NCBI GenBank assembly: GCA_023408075.1
Contig: JAEYKW010000008.1
Location: forward strand, 65,551 to 129,550
Reading direction: 5' to 3'
From: Bacillota bacterium
GTDB lineage: Bacteria; Bacillota; Clostridia; Christensenellales; SZUA-584
Length of the DNA: 64,000 bases
How positions within the stretch are numbered: the first letter of the stretch is position 1; each line of letters opens with the position of its first letter. The translations under genes and the position numbers were made by a program. Shown piece after piece: positions 17,594 to 25,900 of this stretch. The notes under the pieces were generated by a model. The model did no database searches, was not told the DNA's origin, and saw nothing but the letters and a program-made list of their open reading frames with translations.

Positions 17594-18511
17594 ATGGAGC
17601 ATTTTATCATTCTGTTTTACATACTGTCGTTTACTCTGGGCTTTTCGGTGATTCTGATTGTGTTCTTTTTATGGCTGAAGAACCGGGATAAGCTGCTCCA
17701 TATGTTTCTGTTATGTGCCGTGTCCTTGACGCTGATTTTAATCGAGCAGATGATCACCGCATACGCTTTGACCAATTTTATTGAAAGCAGCGCAATGAAA
17801 ACAATATTGCGATTCACCTCTGCGGCGGGATGCTCACTGCTCATCTATGCTTTCACACGTCTCGCTGTTATGCTGATTGAGCGGGACATATCCGGCAGAC
17901 TTAAGGCAGGGCTCGTCGTGTATTCGCTGATCCCTGTCGCCGCGGCGCTGGTGTACAGCTTCACAGGTGCGCACGTCGCTTTATGGACATCCAGCGCACT
18001 GTTTTTTCTCAACATTCTTTATAATGTGGTTGCGCTGCTCGTTCATTTGAACCGAATAAAAATAAGCAGAATCCGCAGCGGCATAAGGAACCTTGCGATC
18101 GTATCGCTGCTTTTGTTTTCGGTATTGATTGCGGATATTTTTGTTGAGAAAATACCGCTGTTCGGCGAAGCGTTTGCATTCGGGCTTTTCTCTGTCTTCG
18201 TTTTTTACAGCATTTTTGGCGCAATGAGTTTGTATTATATCGTTAAAGGGTTCAATGTCTTAATCCATCCCCCGAATGCTCATGCCGATTATATGCAGCA
18301 GATGCCGGATGCTTTCCGTATGACAAACCGGGAAAAGGAAATCATCGATTATCTGCTGGCGGGGCTAACCTATCGGCAGATTGGCGAAAAGCTTGCCATT
18401 TCGCTGCCGACAGTTAAAACGCACGTCACCAATATATATAAGAAGGCCGGTGTTCAAAACAAGATCGAATTGATGAACACCGTCAAAAAACACCATAACC
18501 ATTTAATATAA
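17594..18511 (+). CDS. Membrane-anchored LuxR-type regulator
   Basis: A 305-residue protein with seven predicted membrane helices (about residues 5-215) and a C-terminal LuxR helix-turn-helix (residues ~240-300: MTNREKEIIDYLLAGLTYRQIGEKLAISLPTVKTH is the family pattern). Such proteins sense a signal in the membrane and bind DNA directly. The start is ATG 17594, preceded by GAAAGGT; an upstream in-frame extension overlaps the terminator and is unlikely. The target could be the adjacent FMN-binding gene 120 bases downstream on the same strand. The signal is unknown. Confidence 0.8.
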   Translation: MEHFIILFYILSFTLGFSVILIVFFLWLKNRDKLLHMFLLCAVSLTLILIEQMITAYALTNFIESSAMKTILRFTSAAGCSLLIYAFTRLAVMLIERDISGRLKAGLVVYSLIPVAAALVYSFTGAHVALWTSSALFFLNILYNVVALLVHLNRIKISRIRSGIRNLAIVSLLLFSVLIADIFVEKIPLFGEAFAFGLFSVFVFYSIFGAMSLYYIVKGFNVLIHPPNAHADYMQQMPDAFRMTNREKEIIDYLLAGLTYRQIGEKLAISLPTVKTHVTNIYKKAGVQNKIELMNTVKKHHNHLI

Positions 18512-18633
18512 TCAAAAATCATACAAAAGTATGAGATGATTCGGCATAAAAATCAGCCGCTTTCACGATTGTTGAAATGAAGCAGCGGCGGTATGCTTCC
18601 TTTAAAATTTATCAAATATTTTGGAGGAAGACT

Positions 18634-19029
18634 ATGAAAAAAGCCGTTATTATTTCTGTTTCCGTCGTTATTGCCGCATTGCTTGCCGTCCTGCTTTTTC
18701 TTGTGATACTGCCGAATATGCAATATGAAAACGTGAGGTCCATGAAAATCAACGATGTCAATTTGGAGCTTTTGGACGACGGCACATATCACGGCGCATA
18801 TGCTTACAGCAAAACCAGCTATGAGGTGGATGTGGAAATTAAGGACCATAAGATTGCCAGCGTAGAAATTGTGAGCGGGGGAGAAAGCGAACACGCAAAA
18901 GCGGCCGAAGGCGTGATCGGCAGCATAATCAATGAGCAGCGCATTGATGTGGATGTGGTATCCGGGGCGACGACATCGAGCAAGGCCATATTAAAAGCGG
19001 TTGAGAACGCGCTCTCCGGCTCGCGCTGA
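18634..19029 (+). CDS. Membrane-anchored FMN-binding domain protein
   Basis: A 131-residue protein with one N-terminal membrane anchor (residues 4-27) and an FMN-binding domain like that in RnfG/NqrC and extracellular electron-transfer proteins. The flavin-attachment motif is VVSGATTSSKAI near residue 112; in this family the threonine or serine next to GAT carries FMN covalently. DGTYHGAYAYSKT near residue 49 is the usual domain start. GGAGG stands six bases before ATG 18634. The domain faces outside. The flavin transferase ApbE is not in this window. Confidence 0.85.
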   Translation: MKKAVIISVSVVIAALLAVLLFLVILPNMQYENVRSMKINDVNLELLDDGTYHGAYAYSKTSYEVDVEIKDHKIASVEIVSGGESEHAKAAEGVIGSIINEQRIDVDVVSGATTSSKAILKAVENALSGSR

Positions 19030-19423
19030 TCATGCCGTTTCAAATGAATAAAGTCAGATATCATGCGGGCTGGTTTAACCGGCCTTCATGATGTGACGGG
19101 AAACGCTTGATACCCCCATCCCGTTTATATCTGCAGTGATTTTATGCGCTTCGCATGTAATGATGAACCCAAAAAAGTACGCACAACATCACAAAAAATC
19201 GCTCTTTTATAAAGATAAGTTATGAATTATAATGATAGAAGTTGTTGAATTCTAGAATTTCTGCGAATGAAAACTGGATCGGATTGCGTCGTAAATTGCA
19301 GCAACCCCAAAAATTTGCAAAGAAGCAAAATAAGAAAATGCCGTCAAAAGCTTTAAAACGGGTTATATCCAATTTCCACGGTGGTTAGCACATTAGTTCT
19401 ACATATGGGGCAAGTTCAAGTTT
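19030..19423. other. Intergenic, possible weak promoter only
   Basis: Nearly 400 bases, AT-rich in the second half. TATAAT at 19228-19233 could be a -10 box for the kinase gene, but no good -35 element stands before it. GGCTGGTTTAACCGGCC near 19,067 can form a small hairpin without a T-run. Confidence 0.35.
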
Positions 19424-21340
19424 ATGAAGTGGATAAAAAGGAAAAGCTTGTTTAATATACTGTTGCTTGTCATCACACTTGCGGCAACTTTTTTTCTTTT
19501 TGCAGGAGTGTTGGAACTGACAGATAGCAAGACGGAAAAATTGTCTCCTCAGCAAGGATCAATTGACCTGTTAAAGTGGGATTCTTTGCAGAATGGACTT
19601 ATCAACCTGAGTGGGGAATGGGAGTTTTATTGGCAAAAGCTATATTCCAGCCAAAACCTTGATGACAGCAAGGCCAAACCTGATTTACTGGTTGATGTGC
19701 CAAAAGTATGGAATACTTATACAATAGACGAAAAAAATTTATCAGGCTTCGGATATGCAACCTACAGGCTGAAGGTAAAGAATGCGGTAATGGGACAGCC
19801 GTTAGCAATCAGAATGCCTACAGTATCAACCGCCTATAACCTATACATAAACGATGAATTGCTCGCATCCAATGGCAAGGTTGGTATAGATGAGCAGCAT
19901 TTTATGCCGGAATACCGCCCTGTACTGGCTAAATTCACGCCTGCGTACAAAAATTTCGATATCATCCTTCAAGTTGCCAACTTTTCATATGCCCGTGGGG
20001 GAGTATGGTACCCTATATTTATGGGTTCTGCCGAAAGTATGGGTATATATGATAAAACTATTGGCTACAAGGATATGTTTTTAACCGGCGCTTTTATTAT
20101 CATGGCACTTTATTATTTCTGCATTTATATAATGCGTAAAGAGGACACCAGCAGCTTATACTTCGTTTTGCTGTGCCTGATCGCTATTGGAAGGACAATC
20201 ATATACGGTGACTATTTCATAAACATGATATTTCCTTGGGCCGGTTATGCTGTTATTGTTGCGATAGATTATATCACTGTGATTTGGTTTCCTGTTGTGC
20301 TTATATTGTTTATAAGAGAATTGTTTCTGAAACAGGCTTACCGGAAGATAAATCGTCTGTTTATTATATATGCAGTTTTAATGTCGCTATTTGTGGTGCT
20401 TTCTCCTATTCGAATATTTACAAGCCTGACATATCTGATTGAGGCAGCGACTCTCGCGATTACCGCCTATGCAGTCGTTTGTATTATAAGAGCCTTTTCC
20501 AATGCCAAAATAGACTCAATGGTCATTTTTACAGGCGCTTTGGTGGTTGCATTAGGCGGCATTCATGATGTGCTTTATCAGAACAATATAATAAACTCCA
20601 GCTTTGGAGAGTTTTCCTGCTTTGGTTTCTTAATAATGCTTTTCCTGCAGGCATATATCCTTGCCAAGCGATTTAAAGAATCGGTAGAAAAGGCAATAGC
20701 ATCAGAATTGAAGTTTTTACAGGCTCAAATCAAGCCCCATTTCTTATACAACGCCATCAATACCTTTGTTGCTATTTCCCGCTATGATGTGGAGCTGGCC
20801 AGAAAGCTTCTGATTGATTTCAGCAATTATTTGAGAAGAAGCTTCGACTTAAAAGACTTAAGTCAGCTGGTCCCTTTAAAGAACGAAATAGAGCTGATGA
20901 GAGCCTATCTGGATATAGAAAAGGCGCAGTATGAAGAACGGCTTGAGGTGAACATCGAGGTTTGTGACGACGACGCGGACGTGCGGATCCCTATTTTGAT
21001 TCTCCAGCCGGTGGTTGAGAATGCGGTGCTTCATGGCGTTCTGCCGAAGAAAGAAGGAGGACGCATTGAGGTCTCAATAAAAAGTGAAGAGAGAATGCTG
21101 ACATTCAGAGTGAAGGATAACGGAGTGGGTATGGATCAGGGAAAGCTGAAAAGTATTCTGGCCCATGAATCCGGAAGCGGTGTCGGACTTTCAAATATAG
21201 ACAGCAGGCTTAAGAAGCTCTATGGAAAAGGACTTCATATTTTCAGCAGTCCGGATGTGGGAACCGAGATCACATGGTGCATTCCGGTAAACAGAAAGAA
21301 AGAGTGGATAGAAGATGATAACAGCTGTACTTGTGGATGA
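19424..21340 (+). CDS. 7TMR-DISM sensor histidine kinase (LytS-type core)
   Basis: A 638-residue sensor kinase. After an N-terminal helix (10-31), residues ~50-200 form an extracellular beta domain of the 7TMR-DISM type (LSGEWEFYW, GYATYRLKV and NLYINDELLASNG resemble carbohydrate-binding jelly rolls). Seven membrane helices (~215-415) follow. The kinase core has the His_kinase motif QIKPHFLYNAIN near residue 436, the N-box LQPVVENAVLHG near 528 and G-boxes DNGVGM and GSGVGLSNI. It overlaps the regulator gene by 26 bases. The 5' three quarters are clearly more AT-rich than the regulator, which hints at mosaic origin. Confidence 0.88.
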   Translation: MKWIKRKSLFNILLLVITLAATFFLFAGVLELTDSKTEKLSPQQGSIDLLKWDSLQNGLINLSGEWEFYWQKLYSSQNLDDSKAKPDLLVDVPKVWNTYTIDEKNLSGFGYATYRLKVKNAVMGQPLAIRMPTVSTAYNLYINDELLASNGKVGIDEQHFMPEYRPVLAKFTPAYKNFDIILQVANFSYARGGVWYPIFMGSAESMGIYDKTIGYKDMFLTGAFIIMALYYFCIYIMRKEDTSSLYFVLLCLIAIGRTIIYGDYFINMIFPWAGYAVIVAIDYITVIWFPVVLILFIRELFLKQAYRKINRLFIIYAVLMSLFVVLSPIRIFTSLTYLIEAATLAITAYAVVCIIRAFSNAKIDSMVIFTGALVVALGGIHDVLYQNNIINSSFGEFSCFGFLIMLFLQAYILAKRFKESVEKAIASELKFLQAQIKPHFLYNAINTFVAISRYDVELARKLLIDFSNYLRRSFDLKDLSQLVPLKNEIELMRAYLDIEKAQYEERLEVNIEVCDDDADVRIPILILQPVVENAVLHGVLPKKEGGRIEVSIKSEERMLTFRVKDNGVGMDQGKLKSILAHESGSGVGLSNIDSRLKKLYGKGLHIFSSPDVGTEITWCIPVNRKKEWIEDDNSCTCG

Positions 21341-22418
21341 TATGAAGCCTGCGCTTCGGGAACTGGAATTCCTGCTTAAAAAGTATCTCGAAATATCAAT
21401 AATCGGCATATATACCGATCCCATTTTGGCTATTGAACAGATTGGGTTTCTGAAACCAGAGGTTGTGTTTCTGGATATCAACATACCACAGCTAAGCGGC
21501 ATTGATGCCGCTTCGTTGATATTCAAGGCAAACCCGCAGACAGATATTGTTTTTGTGACCGCTTATGAAGAATTTGCCGTCAAAGCGTTTGAACTCAGCG
21601 CGCTGGATTATTTGCTTAAGCCTGTGAGCCCGGTGCGGCTGGAGATGTCGCTCGAAAAGCTCAAAAAAAAGCATGCCGAAAAAGCCGCCGCTCAGGCATC
21701 GAAGGGCGATCAAACGCTGAAGATCCGCTGCCTCGGCGGCTTTGAAGTGGCTTTGCAGGGGTCCGCACCGATAAAATGGCGCGCTGAAAAAACAAAGGAG
21801 CTCTTTGCCTATTTGCTGCACAATATACGGCGGAACATCTCCAAAGACGATATTTTGGACGCTCTCTGGCGCAGGGATGACCCGGAAAGGGCGGTGAGAC
21901 AGCTTTATAACGGCGTATACTATATCCGCAAGGCCCTCGGTGATTATGGCATAGACGGCAGCATATTGAGCATTGATGCCGACTATCATCTGAATACGGG
22001 CGATGTGGAATTTGACATACACCGTTTTCATACGCTGCATAAGCAAACGGAAGACCGCGTGGAGGCCCTTGAGTGCATGGAGGCTCTTTATACCGGAGAT
22101 TATCTGGGGACGCTTCCTTACGATTGGGCTGCCTTTGAGCGCCAGCATCTGCTCGACATGTATACCCAGTGCGTCACAGAGCTTTCTGCACTCTATGCGG
22201 ACAGCGGCAGGCTTGACGACGCGGCTGCCGTGCTGACGAAAGCATACGGTTTTGACCCGCTATCCGAAAGCGTGACAAAGCACCTGCTTGCCCTTTACCG
22301 CAGAACGCAGAACAAATGTGCCGCGGCCCGTCATTATTCGGCATACTGCGCACTGCTTAAAAATGAGCTTGAAATAGAGCCTTCCGAATCAATCCGTCAG
22401 CTGGTCGATTGGTTTTAA
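21315..22418 (+). CDS. Response regulator with SARP-type DNA-binding and BTAD domains
   Basis: A 367-residue regulator. Residues 1-120 are a receiver with acidic pair DD at 8-9, phosphorylation aspartate in VVFLDINIPQLSG (residue ~55), and lysine in YLLKPVSP. Residues ~140-225 resemble an OmpR-like winged helix as in SARP proteins (LGGFEVALQG, then AEKTKELFAYLLH, typical of this family). Residues ~230-365 are a bacterial transcriptional activation (BTAD) helical repeat. It overlaps the partner kinase by 26 bases, so the two form a two-component pair. The regulated gene may be the large surface protein that begins 500 bases downstream; that is inference. Confidence 0.88.
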   Translation: MITAVLVDDMKPALRELEFLLKKYLEISIIGIYTDPILAIEQIGFLKPEVVFLDINIPQLSGIDAASLIFKANPQTDIVFVTAYEEFAVKAFELSALDYLLKPVSPVRLEMSLEKLKKKHAEKAAAQASKGDQTLKIRCLGGFEVALQGSAPIKWRAEKTKELFAYLLHNIRRNISKDDILDALWRRDDPERAVRQLYNGVYYIRKALGDYGIDGSILSIDADYHLNTGDVEFDIHRFHTLHKQTEDRVEALECMEALYTGDYLGTLPYDWAAFERQHLLDMYTQCVTELSALYADSGRLDDAAAVLTKAYGFDPLSESVTKHLLALYRRTQNKCAAARHYSAYCALLKNELEIEPSESIRQLVDWF

Positions 22419-22915
22419 ATTTTCAAATACGAGAAAACTCTGCACTCCAGTTCGCAATGGCTCACTTAAAATCATCACGCAGAATCTGCACCACACAATA
22501 AGCGAAAGCCGTTACGCAAGCGGTCATTCTTTCCACGCGCACCGTGACCTTGCAGAACGGGGGACTGCGATGGTAAGAATCTGATCCTATTCCGCTTCGT
22601 GGTTGTCGCTTTCTGACTATACAATGAATCGGATGACCTGATGAACTTCTTTCCATAATGACAATTGAGTGATCAGCAGACAAGCGGGTCAAGCCCTTTT
22701 TTATAGGGTTTTACAGACATACCAAGAATACACTTAAAAACTCTGCGTAGGTTAAAAAAGTTTCGACAATTTATGCCGGAAAAGCTCATTTTCTGATATT
22801 TTGGCCTTATTTGATGAAAATCTGATGAAATCGCACGTGTATAGTTATTTAAATAGGTATCAAAAAAACAGGTGTACTTTCGCAAAAAGCATATCAAAGA
22901 AGGATGGAAACGAAT
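22419..22915. other. Intergenic before the large surface protein
   Basis: About 500 bases without a credible gene. The right half is AT-rich and may hold the promoter and regulator sites of the surface protein, but no consensus promoter is clear. AAGGATGG at 22900-22907 is the ribosome site of the next gene. Confidence 0.4.
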
Positions 22916-25900
22916 ATGCGTGATTCTGTTAAAAAGGTCTTATCAATTATTATCGCCGCAGGGCTGCTCGTCAGTATGAACGTCGGCAGCGCTGTGCTCG
23001 CCGCCGATGCGCAGAACATCAGCATCAGCGTATCACAGGATGATTTATTGGATGTGGTACTAACGCTGGGACGGACCGACTCCGACGTATCCACCGTGCA
23101 GCAGGACCTTGAGTCGGCGCTGATTGCTAAAGGCGTTCCCGCCGACAAGATAAAGATTACAGCCGTTGAATCGAGTGAGGTCAGCGCAGGCAACACGACA
23201 TCCGGCTGGGAGATTTATGACCATACCAATTACAACGATTCAACCGTGATTCCGTATTACCGGCCGTACTATGCGGAGGTAAACGGAAATTACACGCTGT
23301 CGCAGCATATTTCGCCGGTCGTCGACGGGGATACGACAGATATCGATTTTTACGGCTACGGCGCGCCGGGCTACAAGGACTTCATGTATATGCCCAATAC
23401 GCAGTACGGCAAAAAGATATTCGATTTCACCATACAGGAGGGCGAGTTTTATGATGCGCTGAACGGCGCGGGTTTTCTGTTTAACACGTCGATGACATCA
23501 AATACAAGCCTCGCGAGCAGGACCATGTCGGGGTATTTGATATTTTTCCGTTATCCGGGCAGCGCGCCGCCGCCCACGGTGGAAATCTACAGATTTACTA
23601 ACGTCGATGTGAACGCATTTCACAATTCGGCTGGCACCAATATCGAATCGTACGGCGGCTTTACAAGGATCGCATCCAAAGTTGTAGGGAGCGAGAGGAC
23701 ACGGGGCGTTAAAATTGAAGCGACCTCGACTTCGCTTAAGATGTGGTATAACGGCACGCTTTTAGACTGGTCGCTGGATGCGGGCGGGCACGCCACCGAA
23801 GTCACGCTGCCCTCTGATTTTGGCGCATACGGTTTTGGGCCGCTTGTCGGTTATCTGTCCCACGGATGCGCACAACACACGCATTTTACATTCTTTAATG
23901 TCAAGATGACAACCGAGTCGACCAAACGCTTTTCTGAGGTTATCCGCCAGCCCGAGTGGCGCGGCGAGTCGAAGCGCTTCATCATCAACGCCGAAGACGG
24001 CGCTGTCGCAGATTTTTCGGACGCCCAAGCTCTCGGCGAAATACTTTCACGCCTTGGCAACGAAAGCATCCACTACCTTGGCTGGGGCAGGAATGAGACG
24101 GACGGCAATGCGTTTATAGCGAAGAATGACGGCATGGGCACATTCGTTGATAAGGATGTTGCGGCGACCGACACGTACGCGGAGCAGATTGCGGCGTTGG
24201 CCAATTACATCTACAACGAGTACCGCGAGGGTGTCCAGAACAATACGGAATACCTGATTTACGGCAAACCGAGCTCATTCGCCATCACGCCCGAGTCCGA
24301 GAAGACCAATACGGCCGACGAAAGCTGGCCGAACGGCAAGTGGAAAGTCGTCCAAAGCCAGATTTATGATAATCCGACAGGCACCGTGCCGTATCACAAC
24401 ATGTATCTTAATAACCTTGATATATCGTTCAGTGAAGCGGGGAAGTATGAGCTTTACTATCAGGATACGCTTGTCAAAACAGTCTATGTGCACAGAAAAC
24501 CCGTCGCGGGCTTTTCTCTGAGCACGGCTTCTGACGGCGGCGGCGGTTATACCGTGTCCATAGCGGATAACGCCTGCGACCCCGATTTTGAAAGCGCATC
24601 GGGCAAGGGCGTTGCCTCCGAAACCTGGCAGTACAGGGAGACGACGTCGTCCACGTGGGTATCCGGGCAGCCGTCTTCATTTGCGGCGAATAAAAACTAC
24701 ATCGTCCGTCAGGTTGTCACCGACGGTTACGGGGTGGAGAGCGACCCTTACTACCGTTATGTATCCACTGAATCGACGGTAGATTCCGTGCCTGTGGCGG
24801 AATTCAAAGTATCGCCGGGCAAGCTGCTGACATACATTACGGAAACCGTGGCGTATGACGACACGTCTTATGACCCGCAGGGCGAAGCGATTACCTCGAG
24901 GGCATGGACGGTTTGGAAGGACGGCGCGCAGGTTTATCCGGCTTCCGGCACGGCTGCGACACCCAAGGAAAGCTTTACAGGCGCTGTGGCAGGAACCTAT
25001 AAGATGACGCTCAAGGTTCGCAACGCGAGCGGTGTATGGTCCGAAGAGGTCGCACGCTATCTGACCGTGGTCCGCGACACAACTGCGCCGACGGCTGCGT
25101 CCAATACGCCGAACAACAGCGTGTATAACGGTCCCAAAACCGTGCAGCTGACATTCGGCGACGAAACAGGCGGCAGCGGCTTCAGCTACAGGTATGCAGT
25201 GGTCACCGCCACGGCGGACACGCCGACGCAGTGGGGCTCGATGGGCACGAACGATGTATACAGCGTGACGCTGCGCAGTCTCGGCGCAAACTATATCCAT
25301 TATCAGGCGCGCGATTACGCGGGCAACATCAAGACGGGCTCTTTCGGGCCGTTCACGCTTTCCGATACGTCCGCACCGAGCGCCCCCTCAATAGCGGTGA
25401 CGCCAGCATATACGGACGGCACCTGGGTAAAAGGCGAGCTGACGCTGACGGCCTCGGGCTCGACGGATGACTTTACCGCAAACGATGATATTTTGTATGA
25501 AGTCTCCGATAACGGCACGTCTTACTCCGGCGGAAACGTGCGGATATTGACCGGAGCCACAGGCACGTTCACGGTTTACTTCAAAGTTACCGATGAAAGC
25601 AATAACGCGGCGACGGCGACAAAAACGGTTAAATTGGATAACACGGTGCCTTCCGCGCCGAATATATCGATGAGCACAGGTTCCGGCGATTATACGGCGG
25701 GAACATGGGCGGCGCAGAACGTGTCCCTATCGCTGTCGGGCGCTTCCGACGCGCACAGCGGCCTTGCGGGCTATCAGTATAAAATTGACGACGGGGCCTG
25801 GCAGGATGGCAGCGCGTATACATTTAATGTGTCGGGCGTTCACACGTTCTATTACCGCTCGGTGGACAATGCGGGGAACGTATCTGCGGAAGGGTCAAAA

